Of a DNA stretch of 64,000 nt, positions 41,986-54,758 are shown piece after piece (position 1 is the first letter of the stretch; every line of letters begins with the position of its first letter). The position numbers and the translations under genes are program-made. Under the pieces are notes generated by a model. That model saw only the letters and a list, made by a program, of their open reading frames with translations. It did not search any database and was not told the origin of the DNA. The stretch is from Chaetomidium leptoderma (taxonomy: Eukaryota > Ascomycota > Sordariomycetes > Sordariales > Chaetomiaceae), in contig MU856942.1 of the NCBI GenBank assembly GCA_033296705.1, forward strand, positions 1 to 64,000. Direction: 5' to 3'.

Positions 41986-44734
41986 TGCAATGAATCTCTT
42001 CGACACTCTTCAAGTTGATGAACGAATTTCAAGACGGCGACACGGATGGCGATGTCAGCGCTTCCGGGTTCTGCAGTGTTACGAAGTGAGTGAGTGTGCT
42101 CAGGGCAGTGTGGCTGGCGTTTGGGCCCAAAACAGCGCTGGCAGGAGGAGGTTGGAGGGACACTTGGACGAGTGAGAGCCTGAATGCCGCCGGCTGCAAG
42201 TGCCCGGTGGGCGGCCCAGACCTCGTGTTCATTTCGTGACACCGCGTCTGTTTCAGCCAATTAACGCAGTGCCGCAGCAGGAAGCTCTTGTGTAGGGTAT
42301 CTACGGAGTAGCGAGTCCAGTCAGATGGTGAGCCAACTGTCATCGTGGAATCGAAGCCCAAGTCTGTCAAATCTGCTGTTTCCAAGTCCTCGGAGGAGGT
42401 CCGCCAAGGATTCCAGGTTCCACGGGTTCCAGACGAAAAAGGCGTTTTCGTGAATCTCGCGTGGCTGGAGATGGGGCTTCCCAATCTGGTGATGCATCCC
42501 CGCAGCAGGTCTTGGCACGCCTGGCGGCCTGGCTTCCGGCAGTGCCCCACAAAAGGGCTCTCCGTCGAAGCCATCGAAGCCCAAACCCTTGCACCCAAGA
42601 ATCAAAAAAGAAATGTGGTGTCTCTGAATGCAACTGCCCAACCTCGCCAACCACTTCAACTTTCCCACCATCTCTTTCAAAAACGCTCCGACCTCAATGT
42701 CGCACGAGCCGGATGATCACCCTGCAGTTCGCCGGGCTTTCCGAGCTTCCATCCCATGCAACAGCACCAAAAGAGACGCTCTGAGGTCGCGTCGGCCAAT
42801 CTTGATCACGGGCAATTGGTCATATATGTCGGAAATCTACGAATACCTATTGCGACTTGAATAGCAGCGCACGTTGGACTGAGCCAGCTGCATCGCTCAA
42901 ATAGACTGGTTTCGTTCCCACGAGCTCTGAGGTCTCGTTGCATTTCTGCCCCCAGCTTCCCGAATAGGACACCAGCCGGATGGGGATTGGTCAGCACTCT
43001 GGCAAGCGTCCGGCGCGATGGGGCGGCTCGCCTTGTCCGGCTTTGTCCATGCCTCCATGAGTCCATGGTGAGGTGAGGCTCGTTGGAAGCCAGGTACGTC
43101 GATAGATATTCAGGGCCAGACACTGACACGGCCCCAATCACAGCAACCTTGAACAACAGTCCAGACGTGCCAAGCTTGCTGCCTGCAAAGATCGCCAGGT
43201 CGACTTCAGGTTTTCTGTTCGATGATGTCTCCGCTCCAACCCGATCATCACTCCGGCACCGACGCCCTGGATCCCGGGCGGGCTCGGTACTTGGCTACCC
43301 CTTATCTCCGGAGAGGATGAAAGAAGGGAACTTCGAAGGCCTCGCAGTCCAACCCATCAGATTAGATATCACGGAACCCTAGGGAATCTAGAGGCGGGGC
43401 GCACAAATCGGCATGCAAGCAAAGAAAGAACCTGACGCGCATCGCCAGATCTGGCGACGGACCGGCTCGAATCGAAAACGCCGAGCTGATGACAAAAGCG
43501 CGATTGGATTGCCGCGGGGCAAGAGCCTTGAGCTCGACCGTTATTCCACTGATTAATCATTTAACCCAGAACGAGGGCTGGCGTGGGGGTTAAGCTTTGC
43601 GGCGTCAGTTTGGCGAGCTGATGTGCTTTTTTGCGCCGATTGCATCATCGCCACCCCGGCAGGTTATTCGTCGCCCAGAACAGCAAGGCTGCCCACCATG
43701 ACGCCCCTCCTGCAATGGGACCCGAGCGTCATCAGGGTCTTGCTCGAACACAGACACAATAGAGTCGTTCGGGATGCCGTTGCGAGGTAGCCCGGCCTGC
43801 ACATGTCGCTTTTGTCTCAAATGACACACCCGAAGGACTAAGGCATTGTCGTATCCATTACCAGGAGCTTCCTCGATTGGGGTTATGGTGTTTCTCCGAG
43901 TCTGTCTCAACCGAGACACATTTTGCCCAGGATTCCATGGCCTTCCGGGGAGCTTATTCGCCAAACTCGACGGAGGTACCCAGGCGAGCCAGGCCTGCCA
44001 GGCCTGCCAGGCCTGCCAGGCAATATCCTGTCAGCCTGTCTGGCCGGTCGTCGCACTCCCAGTTCCACAGACGAACTCCCGCTACTAGCTGTGATAGGCA
44101 AGGCATCGATTGCGCCATCCATCTGGTGCCCGCCCTCCGCATCTTCCGGGATCCGCTTTCCTATGATGGGACATATCGGACGTCGGCACAAGTCTCTTTT
44201 CTCAACCGTCTTATAATACTCCATAAGCCGACCACCTCTTCCCAGTTCCCATCTTGCCTCTCCTTGCAACAAGAGTTCCATCTGATCAACTCGGAGACTC
44301 CCTGAGCCGTAACCACTACTCGTTTTTCAACATGTGGATCTGAGGCCTTGTTTCCCCGACTTCAACACATGTCTTTTCGTCTTTTGGGCAGCATACATCG
44401 GAGTTCCTATCATCTGCATCTTTAATACCCCACGTCACAATTTTCTCGACGACCTCTAATCCCAATATACGGCATATACGGTACCCCGCGCCATCTGGTT
44501 ACAGCACTTGCTCTTTTAGGCGCTTTTAGACTCACGAAACCCGGCCCGTTACGCGTCCGGCTTATACATACATAACATACACCACCACTTGTGCGCCGAT
44601 TTGATCACTTGGATTTCTCCCATCTCCCAGATTCGGAAGAACACGACAACGCCATCCAAACCTTGCGCCATAGCACACCTACATCGTCTTCCGCCCCGTC
44701 CCCGCTGCATCTGCCCCGGAAGCACCGATACGGC
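41986..44734. promoter_or_regulatory. 2.7-kb divergent region, bub2 and sulfate permease
   Basis: Both flanking genes are transcribed away from this region. The 44300-44734 part is probably the permease leader (AT-rich at 44400-44480). A 9-bp tandem repeat lies at 43988-44021. I looked for palindromic CYS3/MetR-type sites (ATGRYRYCAT) by eye and found no exact match. No supportable gene was seen, although frames of up to 189 codons exist near 42029-42598. Confidence 0.45.
43988..44021. repeat. GCCAGGCCT tandem repeat
   Basis: Nearly four perfect copies of a 9-bp unit that is itself close to palindromic (AGGCCT core). It lies in the permease upstream region. Confidence 0.85.
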
Positions 44735-47644
44735 ATGCTTTCCAAGGCCGGCCACGCTGTGGCCAAAGCGCTTGGCATCAAACTTCAGGACCATGACCGG
44801 TTCCGAGAACTCGACAGGCCGGGGGCCTCCATGATGTCGGACCGGACAGACCACACCTTTGTGGAGGAGCCTCCCCTGGTCCTCGACTACCTGGGCAGCC
44901 TTGCTCCGTCGGGCAAGGAGCTCTACGGCTATCTCCTCTCGCTATTCCCCTTTCTCTCCTGGATTGGGCATTACAACTTGCAATGGCTCATTGGAGATCT
45001 CGTCGCTGGTAAGAATCACTGTCCCTTGTGTCTCTACAAAAACAGGCTTGCTCACTGTCCGCAGGCATAACAATCGGCGCCGTCGTCGTCCCCCAGGGCA
45101 TGGCTTATGCCAAGCTGGCTAACCTCGAGGTTCAATTCGGCCTGTACTCCTCCTTCATGGGCGTCCTGGTCTACTGGTTCTTTGCGACCTCGAAGGATAT
45201 CACCATCGGTGTAAGTGGGCTTTCCGCCGAACGCGTGCGAGTTCGGGATTGCTCACAACACCATAGCCAGTTGCCGTCATGTCACAGCTCACCGGCGGCA
45301 TCGTTGCCGACCTGGCCATCGCTCTGCCCGACGTCCCGGGCCATGTCATTGCCTCGGCCCTTGCCCTCCTCGCCGGCTCCATCGTCCTCTTCATCGGCCT
45401 TATCCGCTGCGGCTGGATCGTCGATCTCATCTCGCTCACTGCCCTCTCGGCCTTCATGACGGGCTCGGCACTCAACATTGTCGTTGGCCAGATCCCATCC
45501 ATGATGGGCATCACCGGCTTCTCGACTCGCGAGGCGCCCTACATCGTCTTCATCCACACCCTTCAGGGCCTCCCCCGCACAACCCTGGATGCCGCCATGG
45601 GTCTGACGGCCCTAGCAATGCTCTATCTTATCAGGGGAACTTGCGCATACGCTGCGAAGCGGTGGCCCAAGCACCAGCGCATTATCTTCTTCCTCTCAAC
45701 CCTGAGGACCGTCTTCGTCATCCTTCTCTACACCATGATCAGCTGGTTGGTTAACAGGGGGCTTCCCAAGGATCAAATCAAGTTCAAAATTCTGCTCGAC
45801 GTCCCCAGAGGTGAGTTCTACTACCCCTTTCAACCCGGGCTCTAACGGAAGCTGACGACTGTGACGCAGGCTTCCAAAACGCAGCGGTCCCGGTGCTTAA
45901 CCAGCGCATTGCCAGCAACCTCGCCGGCTACCTCCCCGCCACCGTCATTGTCCTGCTGATCGAGCACATTGCAATCTCCAAGTCGTTCGGCCGGGTGAAC
46001 AACTACACCATCAACCCCTCCCAGGAGATGGTGGCCATTGGCGTCACCAACATGCTAGGTCCATTCCTAGGCGGATACGCTGCTACTGGCTCCTTCAGCC
46101 GTACCGCCATCAAGTCCAAGGCCGGCGTCCGAAGTCCGTTTGCCGGTGTCATTACCGCGCTTGTGGTTCTCCTCGCCATCTACGCCCTACCTGCCGTCTT
46201 CTACTTCATCCCGGCCGCCTCGCTCGCGGCCGTCATCATCCATGCCGTCGGCGATCTAATCACCCCGCCAAACACCGTCTACCAGTTCTGGCTCGTCTCG
46301 CCGCTGGAGGTGTTCATCTTTTTTGTCGGCGTCATCGTCACCGTCTTCTCGACCATTGAGAACGGCATCTACTGCACCGTCTGTCTCTCGGCCGCGATGC
46401 TTCTCTTCCGCATCCTGCGGGCCAAGGGCCGCTTCCTGGGCCGTGTGAAAGTGGCATCCATGCTTGGCGACCACGTCGTGGGCGACGACTCCCGCGCCGA
46501 GTACGGCACCTTCACCGGCTCCCCAGAAGCCCCCTTCCGCAATGTCTTCCTCCCCATCACCCACGCCGACGGCTCCAACCCCGAAGTCGAACTCGACAAC
46601 CCGTACCCGGGCATCTTCATCTACCGCTTCTCCGAGGGCTTCAACTACACCAACGCCAGCAACAGCCTAAGCTACATGACCGAGTACATCTTTGCCCACA
46701 CCCGCCTGACCAACCTCACGCACTTTGACCGACCCGGCGACCGCCCCTGGAACGACCCCGGCCCGTCCCGTCGCAAACTCAAAGCCGCCGCCGCCGCCTC
46801 GGCCAGCGCGCTCGAAGTCGACACCACCCTCCCCACCCTCAAAGCCATCATCCTCGACTTCAGCTCCGTCAACCACGTCGACATCACCTCGGTCCAGCAG
46901 CTCATCGACGTGCGCAACCAGCTCGACCGCTACGCGGCCCCGGACACGGTCGACTGGCACATTGCGTGCATCAGCAACCGCTGGGCCAAGCGCGCCCTGG
47001 CCGCCGCCGGCTTCGGCTACCCGACCATGCGGCCCGACGTGCCGCACCTGCGGTGGAAGAGCATCTTCAGCGTGGCCGAGATCGGCGGCGCCCAGAGCGC
47101 CGCCGCCGCCGCCGAGTTTGAGGACAACGAGAAGGAGCTGCTCGATCGCAGGCTGTCGGTGCATGGTAGCCACCACCACAAACATCATAATCATCAAGAA
47201 CGGGATCTGGAGGCGGGCTTGTCAAAGAGTGGGAGCCATGCAGCAGTGGCCGCAGACGATGTAGTAGATGCTGCCCCAGCAGCGGATGTGGCGGCCACGT
47301 CTACGTCAACAGGAACGACGACGACGGAGGATCTCAAGGCGGGCACAATCACGGCCGCCGCGCCCCGGTTGAATTGTGGGCGCACCGTAGTAGCGGTGCA
47401 CGGCATCAACCGGCCGCTGTTCCATGTCGACTTGACGAGTGCGCTGCAGAGCGCCATTGCGAATGTGGAGGCGCGCGGGGAGGGCGGGGAGGAGGAGGAG
47501 GACGGGGCCGAGGAGGCCAGTGCGGGGGGTGCGAGTGCAAGTGCCAACGCGGCGAGGTCGGCGTCGGGGAGCGGGGAGGCGACGGATACCGCCAGTGGTG
47601 GGACTTTGTCTTCGAGGAAGAAGAGCAGCATTCAACGTAGTTGA
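44735..47644 (+). CDS. SulP/SLC26 sulfate permease with STAS domain
   Basis: Four exons (44735-45008, 45065-45210, 45267-45810, 45870-47644; introns 56, 56 and 59 nt) give 912 residues. The signature GAVVVPQGMAYAKLANLEVQFGLYS falls directly after intron 1. About twelve membrane spans follow, with TNMLGPFLGGYAATGSFSRTAIKSKAGVRSP typical of the anion-binding core. The STAS domain (about 620-715) has TLKAIILDFSSVNHVDITSVQQLIDVRN. This is the plasma-membrane proton-sulfate symporter type represented by Neurospora CYS-14/CYS-13 and Aspergillus SutB, normally induced under sulfur limitation. The C-terminal tail is long and ends in Ala/Gly/Ser-rich repeats. A His-rich patch (HGSHHHKHHNHQ, about 752-763) is unusual. 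The start is the first ATG of the frame. Confidence 0.93.
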
Positions 47645-48408
47645 ATGATTGGGCGGCATAACTAATTAATTAGTGGGAAGGGCGATGGGATGGGGTGGCT
47701 TTTTATGTCCTTGATGACCACACCACACCTGGGGGCGCATAGGCGTCTTTTTTTTAGATGATTTGCATCATCATCATGATTTGTATTGAGGGAAGGAAGG
47801 GTGGGTGTTGTCCGTTGCATGGCTTGTTGAAAATACCCCATAGAGTAGTAGTTTCTGAAGAGAATTTGTGTGTATTCGAGCATACATACAATGCGCGGTA
47901 TTACGAATACTTTAATGTCCCAACATGATTTGCATCGTACACTGGTGAGCTGAGACATCATGACCGAGTAAGTACCTAGACTGGATGGATGTGATAATCC
48001 AACAGCTGAGAGTGAGACGGAGAGACAGATTCCTTGAAACTCTTGGTTGCATTGTGATCCGAGCCAACTAGCTAGCTAGCAATACGCCTGTCTTGTATCA
48101 AACAGACAGACAGCCCTTGAGCACACCTAGCCAGGTGCGTCACTCCCCGCCACGTTTGGTCGTGAGACTCTGGGCTGTAGCATCCCCAATTATCGATGGT
48201 ATCTAACGGTACTGAATCACTGATCCTGTAATAGAAGGGTATTTTCGAAAAAAGAAAAAACCTAAACACACGATATCCCCAAGTCGTCGCCATTCGTCGT
48301 TCAATGCCGGGGCGGCCAGCCGCTTCTGATGTCGAAATGTTTAAATCGTAGGGTTTGACGAAAGACGTTTCATGTCGGGGGTTAGAAAGGAGCTATGGCC
48401 GCCGAAGC
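47645..48408. other. Convergent intergenic region (permease / SWIM gene)
   Basis: 3' ends of two convergent genes. AT-rich stretches near 47655-47680, 47745-47790 and 47890-47930 are likely polyadenylation regions. No coding or RNA gene was recognised. Confidence 0.5.
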
Positions 48409-50046
48409 TCACACTCCGCGGGCTCTCTTCTTCGAACCCCTAGAACTGTCCTGTGGGCTACTTAGAGAGACTGGGCGTTTTGAGCCCCTCCCATTACCCC
48501 TACCACGACCGCCTCTGCCTTGGCCCCCGCGCCCCCTGGTGCTCGCTGGCAGCTCGGGGGTAAGGAACTGCACGCTACTGGAGCGGCTTGGTCCAGGGTG
48601 TTGGACAGCTCCTGGTGATGGCTCGTCCAGTGGCGGCGTATCGCTTCGTGGAACGCCACTCCCGCTCACGGCATTGACATGTTCCGTTTTATGACTGCGC
48701 ATGCGAGCGATCAAGCGGCGCATATTAGCCACGTAAGAAGGAGGAGCACCGTACACGCCAATCAAATCCATGATCTCTTCGAGCGTGTCGACGAATTGAC
48801 TCTGATCTGCAAGCATGTCGAGTGCCGAGTAGACGAAGTTGGTGTCCTCGTCCCCGATTAGGCGTGCATAGAGGTCCCGGTGGCGGACTACCGCCTTGAG
48901 AATGCTGACAAGCGACCGGGCTGCGGACGACCGTGCCCATTCGGTAAGAGGATTGGAGCCGCGGGAGACAAGTTTCTCGATCTTTCTCACGCAGTGTTGA
49001 ATTTGACCGCTAGCCCAGCTCACATCTCGTGAGCCTTCTCCCATCCTCCCTCGCCTTTCGTATGCATCTGCGGCAGCCATGTCTCGCTGAGCTTCCAAGT
49101 ATGCATCAAGCTCCTGGATGACACGCGTCACTCGGTGCTGGAGACTTCGGAAGGGGTCGGCAGCCGGGTCGGACGGGCCAAGTTCAGAGCGCACCCACTC
49201 TGCGAGGGAGTGTGAAGCGAGAATAAGAGAGAATAGGGTCGCTCCGAGGTCGCCACGGCGTATCAAAGTGTCGCGATCATACGAGACCTCGAGGTCGGGT
49301 CTGTAGTCGTCGAGCTCACAGGGCCGAATGCCTGCCACTGCGGCAACCATCTCTCGGGCTTCTCTCACGCGGGCGGAATTTGGAGCGACAATATCGCTGT
49401 CGGGCTCGGATGTGTCGCACCGGAGGTCATCGGCGAGAATATCGAGGCCGATTTGTGATATTTGATCGAATGGGTCTCCAAGCTCCTCGGCATAGCCAAG
49501 CTCCGTCAGGGTAAGTTCCGAGTCCGGATCGTGGTCGAAGAGGGCTAGTTTCGAGATCTTGTCAAAGAGCCAAATGAGGTGCTTGCAAGGTCTCACATGT
49601 CGATATCTGGCATCGGGGCACTCGCATTTGGGAGCCGAGAATCTCTGGCTGTCCCGGGTGCCGATCCGAACAGAGCATGGCACCACCTCATGCATCTGGA
49701 AAGCATAGAAAAGCCCAGTGCCCTCGGCATCCTCTTCTCGTATCCCACAGAGTTCCAGCGACACTTGGGGTGGGTCGTTGGAAGATGTCTGGTTGAAGAG
49801 CCCCTTGACCACTTGCCGGGTTCTCGGGGAGAGGCGGGAGATGTTGTACTTGAACCCCGTCGGCGAGGACACGATGTTTGTCTCCCCCCCACCCTCATCC
49901 TCTTCGACGTCCCAGTCGCTTGCGTCCGAGGAATGCTCCGAGTCGGCCATCGAGGGACTTCGTGGGATGCGCCTTTGATCTATGGGAACGGCCGCGTTGC
50001 ACTCGAGGAAAAGTCTGCTCATTCGTGTGGTCGGGGACAGGGACAT
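48409..50046 (-). CDS. SWIM zinc-finger protein
   Basis: A single exon of 545 residues from the ATG at 50046. Starts at 50022 or 49950 (MADSEHSSD) are also possible. A TATAAAT at 50161-50155 on the coding strand lies about 110 bp upstream of the first ATG. The SWIM motif is clear: CxC at 141/143 (KCECPDARYRHVRPCKH) and CxH at 154/156. It is preceded by the beta-rich segment that normally leads into it. Helical segments occupy the middle (about 180-440) and suggest a protein-interaction scaffold. The C-terminus (about 470-545) is Ser/Pro-rich and then basic, with RGRGGQGRGGRGRGNGRGSK, an RGG-type nucleic-acid-binding tail. The family is conserved in filamentous ascomycetes but its function is not known to me. 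A DNA- or RNA-associated role is inferred. Confidence 0.85.
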   Translation of the reverse strand: MSLSPTTRMSRLFLECNAAVPIDQRRIPRSPSMADSEHSSDASDWDVEEDEGGGETNIVSSPTGFKYNISRLSPRTRQVVKGLFNQTSSNDPPQVSLELCGIREEDAEGTGLFYAFQMHEVVPCSVRIGTRDSQRFSAPKCECPDARYRHVRPCKHLIWLFDKISKLALFDHDPDSELTLTELGYAEELGDPFDQISQIGLDILADDLRCDTSEPDSDIVAPNSARVREAREMVAAVAGIRPCELDDYRPDLEVSYDRDTLIRRGDLGATLFSLILASHSLAEWVRSELGPSDPAADPFRSLQHRVTRVIQELDAYLEAQRDMAAADAYERRGRMGEGSRDVSWASGQIQHCVRKIEKLVSRGSNPLTEWARSSAARSLVSILKAVVRHRDLYARLIGDEDTNFVYSALDMLADQSQFVDTLEEIMDLIGVYGAPPSYVANMRRLIARMRSHKTEHVNAVSGSGVPRSDTPPLDEPSPGAVQHPGPSRSSSVQFLTPELPASTRGRGGQGRGGRGRGNGRGSKRPVSLSSPQDSSRGSKKRARGV

Positions 50047-50154
50047 TGGGGTCCGAAGGGGAGCACGGAAGAAGAGAGGCGTCAAGGGGAAGAGCCGAAG
50101 AGAAACCGGTGTGTCAGACCCAACTATCGCGATGTGGGAACGCTGCGAGGGATC

Positions 50155-50161
50155 ATTTATA
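50155..50161 (-). promoter_or_regulatory. Putative TATA box of the SWIM gene
   Basis: TATAAAT on the coding strand, followed by CT-rich leader sequence and the first ATG about 110 bp downstream. Confidence 0.45.
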
Positions 50162-53100
50162 CGGTTTGGACGGTTGGTGGCCCAGGCACATGTATATACC
50201 TGGCAGCCATGACATGACGAGCGGACCAGGCCCCTTGGCCGGCCCAACGGGTTGGGCGAAGAGTGGGAGCAGGGGGTTGTTGGTTGGTGGTGCTTGTCTT
50301 GGCTGGTAAGGTGAGAGAGGACATGGGTGACATGGGTGACATGGTCAGGGCTGGTGGCCAGGGATGGCCCGGTCACTCGGCCGGCGCGATCCGCAGTGAT
50401 CGTGACCCAAAGACAGACCCCAAACGACCCCAACTTGGTCCGCGGGTGCCACAGACGTCGACTGTCATCAAACCCGAGCCCCTATTTCTGCAGCAACTTG
50501 CATGCAGGCCCACCCCGTCTCCCTTTTCTAGATGGCAGATGGCAGATGGTAGGCCGCCCGCTGCTGCAGCCTGGACGGCGGGGACGGCGGGGACCACGGG
50601 GGTGACGCGAAGAAAGATGGTGCATGAGAGTGACTGCAATACCGAATTGCGATGAGGACCGGGGAGCGTATCGAGGGCCCCGTCATCTCCAAGCTCCCCT
50701 ATCCCGTGCCTTCATCGTGGAGTCAAGACACGTCGATTGGCCAAGGGAGAGATGAGCGACGGTTGAAGACGCGGGTTGAGAAAAACGGTCGGCAAGCCAC
50801 GCCGGGCGAAGCACATGCGCCTAGTCCTCCGTCCCTTCCATTACTACCCGCCGTGAATAGTCTGGCACATGCAAAAGGAAAGAGCCAACGTCCATTTGTC
50901 ATTACCATGGCGTCACTGGCGTCACTGCCTTCCCCGCCGTTCATGCTTTCCACGCCCGCGGCGGAAGGAGGGAGCCGGCAATCAAACTTGGCGGGCAGGG
51001 GCGCCCGAAGATTTGGAAGGAACAAAGTACCTGGCGGAGCAAACTACCCAGGACTTGAAACTCTGCTAAAAACAAAAAGATTGCCGGACAGTGACGCTGT
51101 ACGTAATAGTATGGAAGGCACTCATCAGTGGCAGTTCGTGATGGGAAGTCGAGGTGGCCTGCCTTCGCTGCAGCTTCAGCCAGGCCCGTTTTCAAGGCCC
51201 ATCCGACCCCAGATGGCCCGTGCAGCCACTCCGCCACGCAACACAGGGGTCTGATTGGCTGCGATCCGATGGAATGAATTGGCCCTGTGAAACCTCAGCC
51301 CTGCCGTTCTTGATTCTTCCCACAAACTCGATCCAACTCCGCCTTGCCATTCATTCAGGAGGCAGTGAGCCTTGCGCCATTCCCGATTGATTGTTCCCGT
51401 ACATCATATAAGAGGTGGATGCGGCCGCCTTTCTGCGGCCAGGTCCCCGGTTTTGCTCGTTCCAGTCATTTGCACACTCCCTCCCTAACCTTCAGTGTTT
51501 TCCCACGTCGCTCCGCCCGCTCCCCTTGGCCGCAGAAACTGGCCTCTCGTCCCATCTTTCCAACCCGCATCCACGCCTTGCGTCCAAGCCCTTGTTCGAC
51601 TCTTTCGTCGGCCTTCAAAGCCTTCCAGAAGCCTGCAGTGATGGCTGCGAGGCCACTGGTGGACCGTCTAAATCTGGCATTTCGCAAACTATTCCAGTCA
51701 AGTGACGGATCGGCCCGCTGTTTTGGCCACAGGCACTGACCCCGAATATGCTGAGGTGGCACCTTCACGCGGTGCCCAGGGCTTCGCGGTTTTCTCGAGG
51801 TGCCGATGGTTTGCCTACCTCCATGCACAGCCAGCAAGAGGGCTTCGCCTCGTCAAGGCGTCGACTAACTGGACGGGCAATGGCTGTTGGTGCTGTCGAA
51901 ACCCGCAGATCACCTCCGCCCCGTCTTGTCTATTCACGGCTGCATGAGGGCCCCCTTTGACCTTCGTGGGATCTAAGAGATAGCAAGTGAGCGTCGAATA
52001 GCGAGTGTAATCTGGTCTCTGGCCAATATCTTCACACCGTTGGCACAGCTCGGTCGTCAACCGTCTGTGTCACGGTCGCTTATCGCGGCAAAGCCGACCT
52101 CCACCGGCGGCCCTCTTCTCGGCCAACTATCTGTCAACCACGAGCGGCTCCCGCCAAACCTTGTCCCCCACGAGCACACGGCCGAGTTGGGGGCCTGCTC
52201 GATCATCAGGGGCTGCCAAACGGCTGAGTCTTGTTTGTGCCAATTGCAACCTCGGACGAGGCCCTCGCCAGCACGACCCCCTTTTACCCGCCTATTCAGG
52301 GGGTGGGAGCGGTCACTTTGCCGCAGGAACTGTGCAGCCGAGATAAGAGCCATCTGGTATTCTGGAATCTGGGGGCCAATAACGGCTTCTGACTGCACAC
52401 CGAGCCCCCCGAGTTTGCATACCCGAAGCCACCGAGCATCACGCCAACACATCTCGGCTGTGTGATGGCGCTCACTGACGTCAGGGCGACATTGGACTGT
52501 GCGGTGCGGTAGTAAGGCTGCGACTTGTCCGGTTTGTCAACGCGCATGCCAGGCAGTCACTGCGTCGGCAGCTCAAGAGGGTGTTGCCGACTTCATCACA
52601 CCTCACAAACCATCACCTTCCCATCGGAACGTCGTATTGCGCTACGAATTTGTCATGACAGATTCAGCCTCGCGGCCTTGCACCGGTCTCTTTTCCCCAG
52701 GTCTGCCGCTGATAGGCTAAAAAGGCGGGTTGGGCTGCCTCCAATCCGGTTGCCCGGCCCTTGGAGGATCGGTCCCGGGGACGCGGTAGCATGGCAGGGG
52801 TCCGAGCGGCGGTGCAGAACCCGAAGATCATCACCGGAGTGCCCGCTGTGGGTCCCCGAAGAGCAATTGTTCGGGTCATTGCAGCGCCGGACCTGCGGGC
52901 ATGTTCACTGTCAAGGACCCGATGGATGCCTCAAGAATGTCCTTACCATTGACTCGCTTTGGCCGGCAACTCAGGATTTCGAAAATTGAATTGACAATCT
53001 CCATCTACGGGGAAGAAGGATAGAGAATGTTGTCTCGGAGGACTCTGCCGACCCCGAATTGTGATGGAAAGCACAATTACTACGCCTCAGTTATAGGCTT

Positions 53101-54537
53101 AAATAAACATATATGTATATCCTCAAGCATTGATGAGCCACGTTTCTCTTCCTAACCAACCTGCAGCTCCAACCGTGCCGAGACGACTCACATGATATCC
53201 CGTCGCCGGGCTGGCTCGTGTTGGCCGCAGCTCGGGACCGGGCGGATATCTTCCACACTGCCTCCGTTCTATGCTGTTGGTGATGGGTTGATGAGGCTGT
53301 GCCCTTTTAGCCTTCTCTTTCGACTAAAAGTCCAAGGCTTCCATAGTTACATCGGCCACCACTCGCCCATCACACACGGACGGAGCCGGCCTCTCTGCGC
53401 CTGGATATTTTTTTACCGGCAAGCAAGAGAGGGAGGCAGCGAAGCACAGCCTGGTTTCTGCCTGCCTGTCTGTCTCCAATTCATCCTCCGTAACCGATGT
53501 CGAGCGTCCAACATGCCGCGGCTCCAGTTTGTAGAACTCCGTATTCTTCACACGACAACAATGTACATGTACAACCTGGTGGCAGATGTTAGTTGACGAG
53601 GTAGAGAGTACATCATTCCAGGCCAACCTGTACTGTGCATACACCACGGCAGTCAGGAAACAGGTGGGTTGAGTCATCGGGGGTGGACTTCTTATGATTT
53701 GCCTAGCAGAGCGGCGGGCTTCAAAGGTAAGGGGATGAGAATTGCCCTCCAACTCAGGGCCAGAGATGTAATACAAGGAAGGCGAGCGCATGGACACAAG
53801 ACATCGAATCCTTGACTCTAGCACCAGCAATAGAAAAGTTGACCTTATACTCTTGTATTGCTACAACCCAAGAGCCAAAGCTGAAAACCCAAGTAAGTGC
53901 TATACTGTATCCCCAACACACACAAGATGACACTACTAAAAAATGCAAGCACAGGAAACCAAACCCCAACAACAAGCAAGCAAGCAGCACAAAACAACCC
54001 CATCCCAACCCAAACCCAACACCATGAGGGGGACACATCTCCAAAAGGAAACTAAACTCCCTTTCCTCCCACCACCCACCAACCCGCCCCAAAAGAAAAA
54101 AAGCCAATGTCTGTGGAAAAAAACCCTTAATAAAACGCCAGCAAAGAAAATCCGCATCTCAAGACCCAGTAACAACCCCCCCGCCTCTCCCCGTTTCATC
54201 TGTCTGTCTGTCTGTGTACTCGTCGGCAGCCCTCCCTAAATCCCACAACCACAAACAAAGCCCCCTGATTATCCACCACATCTGCGCATCACCGCTTGAA
54301 GGGTGAGGAAAGGAGTCCGAGTAAGTAGGCAGGAGAGCTAGCCAGCTGATCGACCGACCCGACGGCAGTGAGTCGGACAGGGAGACAGACAGACATACAG
54401 AAAGTATGAGAAGGGAAGAGAGAGGAAAAGCGGAGGGTAAGAGATGAAGGGACAAAAAAAGGCCTGCTCCCAGAAGATGCTTTAATGCAATGCAATGCGA
54501 TGCAACACATGCATTTTATAATGCCATATATGATGAA

Positions 54538-54562
54538 CGCTCGCTCGCTCGCTCGCTCGCTC
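54538..54562. repeat. (CGCT)6 microsatellite
   Basis: About six perfect CGCT units, 56 bases after a short run of AATGC units (54484-54500). Both lie in the 3' flank of cdc14. Confidence 0.9.
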
Positions 54563-54758
54563 CCACTCAGAAGAGGAAGAAAGCGAGTTTTTTCCCCGCA
54601 ACGCCAGGCACATGAGTAGTAGTAATCCAGTTCGCCGGTTGAGAGAGAAAGAAGAAGAAGAAGGGCGGTCATATCGTTTTGTTCGTAACTCGTCGTCGTC
54701 AACATCATTCCGTCGTCCGTCGCAATCGTAACAAGGGCCATCCCTGGATATTCGGGGC

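Larger units (their letters stand above)
50047..54758. other. 4.7-kb region with no supportable gene
   Basis: Between the SWIM gene promoter and the 3' end of cdc14. Frames of up to 200 codons (for example 50652-51254 plus) show no known domain, no leader context and no matching splice signals. The right part (53850-54700) is rich in CA, GA and simple repeats and is likely cdc14 3' flank. I cannot exclude a rapidly evolving or heavily spliced gene, or a non-coding RNA. Confidence 0.45.

Noticed and set aside
42029..42598. 189-codon minus-strand frame upstream of bub2
   Set aside because: It does not begin with ATG in a good context, has no recognisable domain and lies in the probable bub2 promoter and leader.
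43988..44021. Tandem repeat as a CRISPR-like array
   Set aside because: There are no spacers, the unit is 9 bp, and the genome is fungal.
50652..51254. 200-codon plus-strand frame
   Set aside because: No domain, no conserved start context and biased composition. It lies in DNA without splice signals, so it was left as intergenic.
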